In this document: positions 27,038 to 34,954 of the stretch, one piece after another
Numbering within the stretch: the first letter of the stretch is position 1
Layout of the letters: every line of letters starts with the position of its first letter
Source: UBA5239 sp040391785
GTDB taxonomy: Bacteria > Verrucomicrobiota > Lentisphaeria > Victivallales > Victivallaceae
Assembly (NCBI GenBank): GCA_040391785.1
Contig: JBEBXH010000005.1
Span: forward strand, 62,001 to 126,000
DNA: 64,000 nucleotides
Reading direction: 5' to 3'
Position numbers and translations under genes: made by a program
The notes under the pieces: model-generated
Databases searched by the model: none
What the model was told of the DNA's origin: nothing
What the model saw: only the letters and a program-made list of their open reading frames with translations

Positions 27038-27094
27038 ATACTGCAATCATGGCTTTATTATATATGACGCAGCCATATTGCCTGTGGTGGAAAT

Positions 27095-28078
27095 ATGAAA
27101 AAAATCAAAGTAGCATTGTATGGGGATTTCGGGCATCAGATCTGGCATGCTTTCGACAATCCGCGAGTGGAAATCATGGCTGCGGCCGAGGTCGATGCCG
27201 GCAGAATTCCGGAGCAGCACAGGGAGCGCGTTCGAATCTGCGGATCGCTGAGTGAATTGCTGGCCACGGACTGTGAACTGGTGTCGCTCTCCTCGATCTG
27301 GCGCGCCGGGCAGGGGCAGGACGCGCTGGATTGCCTGGCCGCCGGCAAACATGTCTACGCGGAAAAACCGTGTGCATTCGACGAGCGAACCCTGGATGAA
27401 ATCATTCGTCTGGCCGGCGAAAAAAAGCTGGTCTTTCATGAGATGGCCGGCAGTTCGTTCGAAGCGCCCTATGGCGCCCTGCGGCATTGCGTCCAGTCCG
27501 GTACGATCGGCGAAGTCATCGACGTTTATACCCAGAAATCCTATCCGTGGATGCTTGAGCGTTCACCCGATGAGCGGAAGGATGGCGGGCTGATCCGTCA
27601 GGTCGGCATTTACAACATCCGCTTTATCGAGCATATTGCCGGAGTGCGTGTGACCGAACTTTTTGCCCGCGAAACCAAACTGGGCAATCAGGGACCGGAG
27701 AGCGAATGCCGCCGCGGCATATCTTTCAGCATGAAACTGGCCAATGGCGGCGTGGGCTCCGGGGTGGCGAATTACTGCGGCCCCCGGTCGCCGCAATGGC
27801 CCACCTGGGGGTACGAAGTCATCCGCATTTTCGGGACCAACGGTTTTGCCGAAGCGATTAACCTGGGCGAAACGCTGCGCTATTACACGCCGGAAACAGG
27901 TTGCCGGAATCTGGATCCAAACGCTCACGCGATCGATTACCTCGATGCCGTTTTTGAAGAAATCCAAACCGGCCTCAAGCGCATTCCGGTGTCCCTCGAA
28001 GACGAAATTCACCCGACCCGCTGGGTCATCCGCGCCAAAGCGCAGCTCAACACCAATCTGAAAGAGAATTGCTATTAA
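27095..28078 (+). CDS. Gfo/Idh/MocA-family NAD(P)-dependent oxidoreductase
   Basis: A 327-residue soluble enzyme. The N-terminal Rossmann fold begins VALYGDFGHQIW (the G-x-G-x-x-G motif is atypical), and the family signature GKHVYAEKPCA supplies the conserved EKP motif with its Lys near residue 94. The C-terminal domain includes DGGLIRQVGIYNI, where Asp/His-type catalytic residues are normally found; a His at the usual DxGxH position is not clear, as QVGIYN occupies it. Members oxidise or epimerise sugars and inositols. It follows the lyase operon by 125 nt, separated by a stem-loop, and probably processes the imported sugar. It overlaps the convergent TonB gene by 4 bp. Confidence 0.85.
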   Translation: MKKIKVALYGDFGHQIWHAFDNPRVEIMAAAEVDAGRIPEQHRERVRICGSLSELLATDCELVSLSSIWRAGQGQDALDCLAAGKHVYAEKPCAFDERTLDEIIRLAGEKKLVFHEMAGSSFEAPYGALRHCVQSGTIGEVIDVYTQKSYPWMLERSPDERKDGGLIRQVGIYNIRFIEHIAGVRVTELFARETKLGNQGPESECRRGISFSMKLANGGVGSGVANYCGPRSPQWPTWGYEVIRIFGTNGFAEAINLGETLRYYTPETGCRNLDPNAHAIDYLDAVFEEIQTGLKRIPVSLEDEIHPTRWVIRAKAQLNTNLKENCY

Positions 28079-29031
28079 TCGTTGATGGCCATGATCAGCG
28101 TCAACTCGGTTACGCCGGGCGGCGGGGGCTGCGGAATCTTGCGGACGTAGCGCATCAGCTTCTCCACCGAATTGTCCATGATGGCGATGCCGCTGGACTC
28201 GAGGATTTTCCATGAAGTGATCTGGCCGGAAGGCGCGAAATACATCTTCAGTTTGACTTCGGGTTCGCGGCCGCCGAGCTGGACGCGGCTGGGGGTGTCC
28301 CAGTTCCGTTTCAGGAATTGTGCCACATACTGGCTGTAGTCCAGCTTGGTTTTTTCGGCAGTGCCGCCGTCGCCGATGAGGCCGCTCGGGTCGGGCGGGC
28401 CGGAGCCGCCGGTGGCGCCCCTGCCGGTGCCGGATCGGGCGTTCGGCTGGTTGTCCGCGACCTGACTATTGGAGGTATTGGTATTTGTATTCGCCTGCTG
28501 CGGCTGGTTCATATTCTGCCAGTCCTGCGGCGAAATAGGATCAAATGTCCGGTTGTCCGGCTTAGGCGCAGGCGGTTTGGGAGTGGGTGGTTTGGGCTTG
28601 GGCGGCTTGGGCGTTATGACCGGTTTGGGGGCCGTGTTCTGGGCGACCCGGACCGGGGGCGGCTTGGGGGCATCAACTTGTCGCGGCGTCGGCTTGACCG
28701 GGGGCGGACGGACCGTCACTACCGGCTTGACCGATGGCGGCGAAGGAGGAGCCTGGATCACCGTCGGAGGAGCCGGGATATCGCTGCCGCTGCCTTTGCC
28801 GAGTTCGGGCTTCAGCCCTACTTCATCGGACGGAGGCATGAGGCGGACGGTCATGATTGTTTTCGGCGGCGGTCTGAAGATTCCGTAAATGCTCTGTACG
28901 GCGAACGGACCGGCTACCACCAGGACGTGAATGGCCAGTACTGCCTGGAAGATTTTGAACCGTGTCCGGTTCGTCACCATTCCGACAGATTGTGACAGAA
29001 TTCCATTTGTGTCCTGTGCGCTTTCGATCAT
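28075..29031 (-). CDS. TonB-like energy-transducer protein
   Basis: A 318-residue protein with one N-terminal membrane helix (IFQAVLAIHVLVVAGPFAV, ~26-44), a long proline/lysine-rich periplasmic spacer (~75-165) and a C-terminal TonB/TolA-type domain (~225-318; YVAQFLKRNWDTPS and a VKLKMYFAPSGQI strand pair). It carries proton-motive energy from the inner to the outer membrane. It lies 7 nt after exbD in an exbB-exbD-tonB order. No TonB-dependent receptor occurs in the window, so its partner is unlinked. A TolA role in envelope constriction is the alternative; the proline-rich spacer favours TonB while the C-terminal domain would also fit TolA. Confidence 0.82.
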   Translation of the reverse strand: MIESAQDTNGILSQSVGMVTNRTRFKIFQAVLAIHVLVVAGPFAVQSIYGIFRPPPKTIMTVRLMPPSDEVGLKPELGKGSGSDIPAPPTVIQAPPSPPSVKPVVTVRPPPVKPTPRQVDAPKPPPVRVAQNTAPKPVITPKPPKPKPPTPKPPAPKPDNRTFDPISPQDWQNMNQPQQANTNTNTSNSQVADNQPNARSGTGRGATGGSGPPDPSGLIGDGGTAEKTKLDYSQYVAQFLKRNWDTPSRVQLGGREPEVKLKMYFAPSGQITSWKILESSGIAIMDNSVEKLMRYVRKIPQPPPPGVTELTLIMAIND

Positions 29032-29038
29032 TATTCTG

Positions 29039-29449
29039 TTACTTGCTTGCTTCTGCCGTGGTTACCAGCGAGACGTTGGTGAATTCCGCTTTTTTGATGG
29101 TATTCATCAGGTCGATGACGTCGTTATAGGAGCGCGAACCATCGGCGCTGACCATAATGATCGCCTTCGGCGAGTTCGCGTACAACTTCTTAAGGTTCGC
29201 CAGCAGTTCTTCGTGACTGATGATTTTCTTGTCATACAGGATCTGACCCTGTTTGTTGAGGCCCACGCTGACGGTGTTTTCGTCCGGCTTCGGGGCGGCG
29301 TTCATGGCCGGCGGCGTCACGTCGATGGAGTATTCGAGGAGCGGGGTCGTGATCATGAACACGATCAGCAGCATGAAGGTCAGGTCCAGCAACGGTGTAA
29401 CGTTGATCTGGTCCATGGTACCTTTTTTAACTCGGGGGCGTCTGGCCAT
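29039..29449 (-). CDS. ExbD/TolR-family biopolymer transport protein
   Basis: A 136-residue inner-membrane protein with one N-terminal helix. INVTPLLDLTFMLLIVFMI shows the conserved aspartate of the proton pathway (D in LLDLTF, ~residue 23), and the periplasmic domain (DKKIISHEELLANLKKLY, AIIMVSADG) is typical. It forms the ion channel with the ExbB/TolQ homologue encoded upstream. GGAGG precedes its ATG, 15 nt after the ExbB stop, and the TonB-like gene begins 7 nt after its stop, so the three genes form one operon. Confidence 0.92.
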   Translation of the reverse strand: MARRPRVKKGTMDQINVTPLLDLTFMLLIVFMITTPLLEYSIDVTPPAMNAAPKPDENTVSVGLNKQGQILYDKKIISHEELLANLKKLYANSPKAIIMVSADGSRSYNDVIDLMNTIKKAEFTNVSLVTTAEASK

Positions 29450-29464
29450 TTTCGAGCCTCCTGA

Positions 29465-30490
29465 TCAGGAATTCAGCAGATTGGGCTGTACCGAGGATTG
29501 GTCGTTCTCGGAAGCCGGCGCGGGATTCGGCACAAACACGGTCTGGGCCAGCGGACGCTGAACCGGTTGAACCGGCTGCTGATATTGCTGCACCTGGGGC
29601 TGCTGAACGGGCTGTTGATACTGCGGTTGCTGCTGAACCTGCGGCGGCGGTGTGTATGCCTGCTGCTGGACAACCTGCTGCGGCTGTTGATATTGTACCT
29701 GCGGGACGGGCTGCTGCTGGCGGGCCGGTGCCGCTGGTGCGGCGGGCTTTTCCAGCTCGTATTCGGTCTGTTCGACTTTCAGCTGGGCCAGGAGCTGGTC
29801 GGCGAAGTCTTCGAGGTCGGTGATCTGCGAGGTGATCGAAGCGGTGAGCAGGTTGTAACCGATCAGCGACGGGATCGCCACGATCAGGCCGGCCACGGTG
29901 GTGAGCAGCGCTCCGGCCACCCCGGGCGCCAGCGCGCTGATTTCGGCGCGGCCCTTTTCCGCCAGCGAACAGAAGGCGAGCATCACCCCCCACACCGTAC
30001 CGAACAATCCGAAGAACGGCGCGGCGCTGACGCAAGTCGCCAGGAAGCCCATGCGGGTCTCGAGAATCTTGATCTGGTCGGACATTTCCTTGTCGACGGC
30101 GGCGCGGATCACGGCCAGCTGCGGCTCGGTCAGCGCCTTGTCGGGCTTGCGGCCCATCTGAATCATGCTGGCGAGCTGGGCGTCGCTGGCGCCATGGAAC
30201 TCGGAAATCTTGACCATGGCGGCGTTGTAAATGCTGGCGGCGGGACCGACGCTCTTTTTGGCGTCATTGATCGACATCAGGAAATAGCGTTTTTTGCCGA
30301 AGCCGCGGATGAAGTCGGACGAGTTATCGCCCATGCGCTTGATGGAGATCCATTTTTCGAGCATGATCGACCACGCCACAATGGAGCCGAGCAACAGGAA
30401 AATAACGATGGCTTTGCCGCATAAATCGCTGCTGGTAAAAGCATAATAAACGCCGGAACTGGCAAGGACTGGCAACGAAGAAATGAACAT
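29465..30490 (-). CDS. ExbB/TolQ-family proton channel with Gln/Pro-rich tail
   Basis: A 341-residue inner-membrane protein. I chose the ATG at 30490 because AGGAGGT lies 8 nt upstream; an in-frame start 45 nt earlier is not supported. Three helices are seen: ~20-42, ~155-180 (APFFGLFGTVWGVMLAF) and ~190-215 (APGVAGALLTTVAGLIVAI), matching the MotA/TolQ/ExbB core. Unusually, residues ~245-341 are a low-complexity Gln/Pro tail (QQQ, PQVQYQQPQQ, PVQPVQRP) ending in LLNS. That tail is longer than the usual family C-terminus and may interact with partner proteins. First gene of exbB-exbD-tonB. A 7+7 bp palindrome lies 41 bp upstream of the start. Confidence 0.9.
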   Translation of the reverse strand: MFISSLPVLASSGVYYAFTSSDLCGKAIVIFLLLGSIVAWSIMLEKWISIKRMGDNSSDFIRGFGKKRYFLMSINDAKKSVGPAASIYNAAMVKISEFHGASDAQLASMIQMGRKPDKALTEPQLAVIRAAVDKEMSDQIKILETRMGFLATCVSAAPFFGLFGTVWGVMLAFCSLAEKGRAEISALAPGVAGALLTTVAGLIVAIPSLIGYNLLTASITSQITDLEDFADQLLAQLKVEQTEYELEKPAAPAAPARQQQPVPQVQYQQPQQVVQQQAYTPPPQVQQQPQYQQPVQQPQVQQYQQPVQPVQRPLAQTVFVPNPAPASENDQSSVQPNLLNS

Positions 30491-30530
30491 TTGAAAATAC
30501 CTCCTGAAAAGTCTGAAATTGATTACCAGA

Positions 30531-30550
30531 TACAATAGCAGAATATTGTA
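30531..30550. promoter_or_regulatory. Palindrome between the exbB operon and the nitroreductase gene
   Basis: TACAATA and TATTGTA are perfect 7-bp arms around six bases (GCAGAA). It sits 41 bp from the exbB start and 102 bp from the divergent nitroreductase start, as expected for an operator. The protein that binds it is unknown. Confidence 0.45.
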
Positions 30551-30651
30551 AATATTCGAATCGAATTCGCCATTTTTACAACAATTTTACAATTGCCGTT
30601 TTGGATATTATCCGCACCGGTGCTAAGTTATGGTAAAACACAGGTGAAACC

Positions 30652-31182
30652 ATGACTTTTCTGGAACTGACGAAAAAGCGTTTGAGCTGCCGTTCTTATC
30701 TCGACAAGCCGGTGCCGAGCGAGGTGCTGGCGTATTGCCTGGAGGCGGCGCAGCTGGCGCCCTCGGCGTGCAACCAGCAGCCGTGGCGCTTTATCGTAGT
30801 GGAAACTCCCGAACTGCGCGCCGAATTGAGCCGCCACGCCCTGCTGCCCGGCATCTCGATGCCGTGGGTGGCCACTGCACCGGTGATCGTGGTGCTGTGC
30901 GCGAAGAAATCGCTGGCGGTACACGGCATCGCGGCAATGGTTTCGGGCGTGCATTACCACCTGATCGACCTCGGTATCACAGGCGAACACCTGGTGCTGG
31001 CGGCTGAGGAACAGGGGCTGGGTTCCTGCTGGATCGGCTGGTTCAGGGCCAAGGCCGTCCGCAAAATCCTGAACCTGCCGCGCGGCCTCGAACCGGTTTC
31101 GCTGATCACCCTCGGCTATCCCGATAAACAGCCCGAGCCGACCTCCCGCAAATCCCTCTCCGAAATCGCCGAATTCCGATAA
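30652..31182 (+). CDS. Nitroreductase-family flavoprotein
   Basis: A 176-residue FMN-dependent oxidoreductase. The N-terminal segment TKKRLSCRSYLDKPV holds the flavin phosphate-binding Arg-Ser motif, SACNQQPWRFIVV (~38-50) is the conserved N-x-Q-P-W-x-F motif, and GLGSCWIGWF (~123-132) is the C-terminal flavin-contact segment. Length suits the smaller subgroup of the family. Substrates of relatives include nitroaromatics, quinones and enones, so no specific one can be named. It is divergent from the exbB operon with a palindrome between them, and no partner gene follows. Confidence 0.87.
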   Translation: MTFLELTKKRLSCRSYLDKPVPSEVLAYCLEAAQLAPSACNQQPWRFIVVETPELRAELSRHALLPGISMPWVATAPVIVVLCAKKSLAVHGIAAMVSGVHYHLIDLGITGEHLVLAAEEQGLGSCWIGWFRAKAVRKILNLPRGLEPVSLITLGYPDKQPEPTSRKSLSEIAEFR

Positions 31183-31196
31183 GTGACGTTGGTGTT

Positions 31197-31820
31197 TTAT
31201 TCGGTAAACTTGATTTGGATTGAGGCTCCATCTGGAACGTCTTTGATTTGGTAGGCGATATTTCCGCGAACGCGCATGGCTTCGATGGCATCCAGAGGGA
31301 ATACGTTGGTTATTTCGAATTTGCCGCCGGCCATGAACAGCGTCAGCGGCATCAGGACTTTGTCTGGAGTGAGCGGATCGTCGGAATCATGAGCCTCATG
31401 CCAGGCTTTGGCCAGGCTTTCCCCGGTAAAATAATCGATGGACGGTGCAATGAATTTTCTCCATTCGCTGAAAGTTTCCCCCTGATATTCCAAGCCACCG
31501 GTTTCAGGATCCAGCCAGTAAACACCATTTTCGCCAAAACAGAACTGGTGCCCGAATACGTCTTCCGCGAAACACCAGAGTTTTTCCGGGAGCAGTTCTT
31601 TATATTCGAATTTCCAGGTTTCCGGGCGATTCCATTCGATAACATTGCGAGCTTCCGGCTCCGCACAGACCGAAAAGAAGCGCAACGCCCCTTCGTGGAT
31701 TGCAAAGCCACCATACTCCACGAATTCCCAATATAATGCATCGGCTGCGGCGAAATCTTTACACAACGCTTGAATTTCGCTCAGATTTCCGGTGAATTTC
31801 CAATGATACTTTTTTGACAT
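31197..31820 (-). CDS. SMI1/KNR4 (SUKH)-like protein
   Basis: A 207-residue soluble protein. The middle segment FGHQFCFGENGVYWLDPETG, followed by an acidic loop and W-R-K-F, fits the SUKH superfamily pattern, and the C-terminal region (LFMAGGKFEITNVFPLDAI) is of the kind found in SUKH-like immunity and regulatory proteins. The assignment is by eye. No toxin gene, polymorphic-toxin marker or secretion gene lies nearby, so an immunity role is not supported here. It sits 19 nt after the start of the downstream-transcribed MurU/AmgK-like gene, on the same strand. Function unknown. Confidence 0.65.
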   Translation of the reverse strand: MSKKYHWKFTGNLSEIQALCKDFAAADALYWEFVEYGGFAIHEGALRFFSVCAEPEARNVIEWNRPETWKFEYKELLPEKLWCFAEDVFGHQFCFGENGVYWLDPETGGLEYQGETFSEWRKFIAPSIDYFTGESLAKAWHEAHDSDDPLTPDKVLMPLTLFMAGGKFEITNVFPLDAIEAMRVRGNIAYQIKDVPDGASIQIKFTE

Positions 31821-31839
31821 CCTTTTCCCTCGCGATGGT

Positions 31840-33783
31840 TTACTGACGGGGTTTTTCGGCGGAGACTTCGGGGAGCTTCAAGTTGCTCAGGAGTTGGCTC
31901 AACCGTTCGAGGCGAATGGGCGGTTTCTCCAGTTTTTCGAGGCGCTCTAGGCCGGTTTTCAGCATCTGGAAGCCGGACGGAATGTAGGCGAGGTAATCGC
32001 GCTTCCCCTTGGTCAGCGCCAGGAAACCGTAGGCGCCGAGCGCCTGCATGTTGCGCTGCAGTCCGGCGGTAATCATCATGGCTTCGAGTTCGGGCATGTC
32101 CGGATGTTGAGCCCGGAAATAATCTTCGAGACGGGTACGCATTTCGGAGGTGAGCTCCGCGTAGGGGTCGTTCAGCAGCGACATGATGTCGTAACCGGCG
32201 CTGCCGAAGCGCGCACCCTGGAAATCGACGAAGCGCACACCATCCGGCGTGAGCATGATGTTGTGCGACTGGAAGTCGCGGTGGATGAGCACCTTCGGAT
32301 GACTGTCCACCAGCGCGGCGAGGGCGTCGAATTCCTGGTTCAGCGCGGCGCGTTCGTCGTCGCTCAGGCAGCAGAAGGCACCGAGAAAATTGTCGCTGAA
32401 ATAAATCGTTTCCCAGCGCAGATAGCTCTGGTCAAAGGTACGCAGGATCGGGGCAGTGCGCTTGCGGAAAATCTTCGTGCCTTCGGTCTGCAGGTGAACC
32501 AGCGCGTCGATGATCCGGCGGTAGAGGGTTTCGTCCGGGCCGTTGGCCAGCAGCGACTTATAGAGTGTTTCGTCGCCGAGGTCCTCGACCAGCGTGGTGA
32601 ATTCCTCCGCTTCGAAATCTTGAATCACCGGTACCGGGAAATTGTGTTTATTGAAGTAACGGCCGATGTTGATGAAGCGGTCGTAGTCCTGGTCCATGCC
32701 GTCGGAAATCATCAGGATGGAAGATTTGCCATTCTGTGCGATGCGGTAGAAACTGCGGGTGGAGCCGCGCTCGATCAGCGAACTGATGGAGTAGGGTTCC
32801 TTGCGGAACTTCTTCAGGATGTGGTAGTTCTCGAGCGTTTTGTAATCGCGGTGCAGGTTGAAACCGTCCGGGCCGATGATCTGGCGGCTGTGGAAACTGC
32901 CCGGCGGGACGATGGTATTGTCCAGCAGCAGGCAGTTGATGAGGGTGGAGCCGGCGCCGATGCGGCAGTTGCGCCCGCCGGTCACGTAGCCGAGCAGCGC
33001 GGCGCCGTCGCCGATCTCGGGTTCGTCCTCGAAATAGATGCGCTGGCGGTTCTGGAAAAGCGGCATGGTGTTGACCCCCTTGACCACATCGTCGTGTGCG
33101 TCGAAATACTGCAGCAGCGTGCCGAGGTCGCGCCAATAAGGTTTGTCCGGAATCCAGCCGCGCACGGCATCCGGCTGATCGCGCATCAGGTCGAGCACAG
33201 CGCGGATGATGGAGCAGTTTTCCGGCTCTTCGGGCAGGTGGTCGAAAATCTCGCGCGAGAGGATCATGACGCAGGCGTAGGTGAGCAGACGGCTGCCCGC
33301 CGGGTGCCGCCCGAGCGAGTCGAGAATGTCGTGAACCTTGCCGTCCGGGGTCACGCGGACGCGGTTTTCGGGGCCGTCCACCAGCGCGAAAGTGACCTTG
33401 GCGCCGCTTTGCTTGTGGTATTCGATCATGGCCGCGAGGTCCATATCGGTCAGCACGTCGGAATTGTGAATCATGAAAAATTCGCCCTCGGCGAGCAGGG
33501 ATTTGGCGTTGACCACGCCGCCGCCGGTGCCGAGGATTTCCGGCTCGTGAAAAAGCTCGATGCTGTCCGCTTCCGGCAGTTTCGCCACGGCGTCCTCGAT
33601 CTGCTCCGCCAGATAATGCGTATTGACGGCGATGCGGCCGATGCCGGCGCGCTTCAGGTTCGCGGCGACCACGGCGAGCATGGACGATCCGAAAACCGGG
33701 ATCAAAGGTTTGGGCATGTATTCGGTCAGCGGGCGGAGGCGGCTGCCGAAACCGGCAGCCAATATAATGGCGTTGATGTTCAT
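31840..33783 (-). CDS. MurU-AmgK-like fusion: nucleotidyltransferase plus sugar kinase
   Basis: A 647-residue two-enzyme polypeptide. The N-terminal ~230 residues are a sugar-1-phosphate nucleotidyltransferase (AAGFGSRLRPLTEYMPKPL; IHNSDVLTDMDL), followed by a short left-handed beta-helix-like stretch (~245-300). The C-terminal ~320 residues are an aminoglycoside-phosphotransferase-like kinase with Brenner motif LIHRDFQSHNIML (~495-508), VRFVDFQGARFG and DIMSLLNDPYAEL, matching the AmgK family of anomeric N-acetylmuramate/GlcNAc kinases. In Pseudomonas, amgK and murU are separate adjacent genes making UDP-MurNAc from recycled sugars. Here both activities are one chain in reversed order. The specificity is inferred from domain pairing. 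A GGGA Shine-Dalgarno precedes the start. Confidence 0.85.
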   Translation of the reverse strand: MNINAIILAAGFGSRLRPLTEYMPKPLIPVFGSSMLAVVAANLKRAGIGRIAVNTHYLAEQIEDAVAKLPEADSIELFHEPEILGTGGGVVNAKSLLAEGEFFMIHNSDVLTDMDLAAMIEYHKQSGAKVTFALVDGPENRVRVTPDGKVHDILDSLGRHPAGSRLLTYACVMILSREIFDHLPEEPENCSIIRAVLDLMRDQPDAVRGWIPDKPYWRDLGTLLQYFDAHDDVVKGVNTMPLFQNRQRIYFEDEPEIGDGAALLGYVTGGRNCRIGAGSTLINCLLLDNTIVPPGSFHSRQIIGPDGFNLHRDYKTLENYHILKKFRKEPYSISSLIERGSTRSFYRIAQNGKSSILMISDGMDQDYDRFINIGRYFNKHNFPVPVIQDFEAEEFTTLVEDLGDETLYKSLLANGPDETLYRRIIDALVHLQTEGTKIFRKRTAPILRTFDQSYLRWETIYFSDNFLGAFCCLSDDERAALNQEFDALAALVDSHPKVLIHRDFQSHNIMLTPDGVRFVDFQGARFGSAGYDIMSLLNDPYAELTSEMRTRLEDYFRAQHPDMPELEAMMITAGLQRNMQALGAYGFLALTKGKRDYLAYIPSGFQMLKTGLERLEKLEKPPIRLERLSQLLSNLKLPEVSAEKPRQ

Positions 33784-33877
33784 GAAATTCCCGATTGTTT
33801 TTTTGAGATAGAATATAGTATCGACGGTAGATTTTGCAAGGGCGGCAGTCTAAATTCATCGTAATGGTCATGGGGAT

Positions 33878-33999
33878 TTTAAACACGGAATACACGGAAG
33901 GCACGGAAAATTTTCAGGGAATCACAAAAACCACACGCTACACAGAATTATTTTTATGAAATTCCCTCTTCCGTGCTTTCCGTGTATTCCGTGTTTAAA
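33878..33999. repeat. 31-bp inverted repeat of CACGGAA units
   Basis: The left arm (33878-33908) and right arm (33969-33999) are inverted copies with one mismatch, each built from three nine-base ACACGGAAx-type units. The 60 bp between the arms holds no gene. It fills most of the 33784-34081 gap. The same units recur at 47199-47225. Confidence 0.85.
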
Positions 34000-34027
34000 A
34001 AAAGAACGAGAGGTTTGTTTTATCGAT

Positions 34028-34068
34028 TTTGGGTTTTCAATTTTGCATTTTCAATTTATATTAGGGAA
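34028..34068 (+). repeat. TTTTCAATTT heptad-type repeat
   Basis: Copies of the TTTTCAA unit lie just before the Shine-Dalgarno of the GSCFA gene. They belong to the same short-repeat class as 40299-40333. Confidence 0.5.
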
Positions 34069-34081
34069 AAGGAGTTTGACT

Positions 34082-34954
34082 ATGGCCGATTTGTTTACTC
34101 CGGTGAGGGTGCCGGAGATTGCGGAAAAATTAGCGTTCGACGCCGCGTTGGCGGTGATCGGCTCGTGCTTTTCGGAGCGGCTCGCCGCATACCTGGGCGA
34201 GGGCGGAATCCGAATTTACTGCAACCCCTGCGGGATCGTGTATAACGCGGTGTCGATGGCGCGTTCGCTGCGGCACCTGGCAGCGGGGCACGAGTACGGG
34301 GAAAAGGATTTTTTCGAGCGCGACGGCCTGTGGTTTTCGTGGGAACACCATGGCGCATTTGCGCGGTCCGGACTGCCCGAGGCGATGGCGCTCTGCAATC
34401 AATCGATGAACGATTTCCGGGCAGGGCTGATGCAGGCGCAGGTGCTGATCCTGACGTTTTCCTCATCGGTGGTTTACGAGCTCAAGGAAACGGGCGAATT
34501 CGTCGCCAACTGCCACAAGGTGCCGGGGACGTTTTTCAACCGTCACATCCTTTCGCATACCGAGAACAAGGAGGCGATCCGGAGCATTGTCCGCAGCGTC
34601 CGCGAAATCCGTCCGGACTTGCGGATCGTGATGACGCTCTCGCCGGTGCGGCACTACCCCGGCGACCTGGTCCTGAACGCCCGCAGCAAGGCCAATCTGC
34701 TCTCCGCCATTCACGACTCGCTCGACGATAAGTGCATCTATTTCCCGTCCTACGAAATCATGACCGACGAACTGCGCGATTACCGTTTTTACCGCGACGA
34801 CATGCTGCATCCCTCCGACCTGGCCTCCGGCATCATTTGCGGGCGGTTCACGGAGAGCTTTTTCAGCGCCGGCGCGGTGCGGCAGATCGACGAATGCCGC
34901 CGTCAGGCGAAACAGGCGGCGCACCGCCCGATTCACGGGGATGCCGATGCCTGA
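34082..34954 (+). CDS. GSCFA-domain protein
   Basis: A 290-residue soluble protein of the GSCFA family (PF08885), named for the motif seen here as VIGSCFSERLAAYL near residue 22. GIVYNAVSMARSL, ILTFSSSVVYELK and VMTLSPVRH are further conserved segments, and the fold is SGNH-hydrolase-like with a late YFPSYEIM and LHPSDLAS (His near the C-terminus). I chose the ATG at 34082 with AAGGAG upstream; the open frame extends back to 33956 inside a repeat. It overlaps the radical SAM gene by 14 nt, so they are cotranscribed. Family function is unproven, with a lipase/esterase-like activity likely. Confidence 0.85.
   Translation: MADLFTPVRVPEIAEKLAFDAALAVIGSCFSERLAAYLGEGGIRIYCNPCGIVYNAVSMARSLRHLAAGHEYGEKDFFERDGLWFSWEHHGAFARSGLPEAMALCNQSMNDFRAGLMQAQVLILTFSSSVVYELKETGEFVANCHKVPGTFFNRHILSHTENKEAIRSIVRSVREIRPDLRIVMTLSPVRHYPGDLVLNARSKANLLSAIHDSLDDKCIYFPSYEIMTDELRDYRFYRDDMLHPSDLASGIICGRFTESFFSAGAVRQIDECRRQAKQAAHRPIHGDADA

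Noticed and set aside
31197..31820. Immunity gene of a polymorphic toxin system
   Set aside because: No toxin, RHS/CDI or secretion gene adjoins it.
32104..33864. Long plus-strand open frame antisense to the MurU-AmgK-like gene
   Set aside because: It has no recognisable domain, overlaps a well-supported gene, and follows from G/C-rich codon usage on the other strand.
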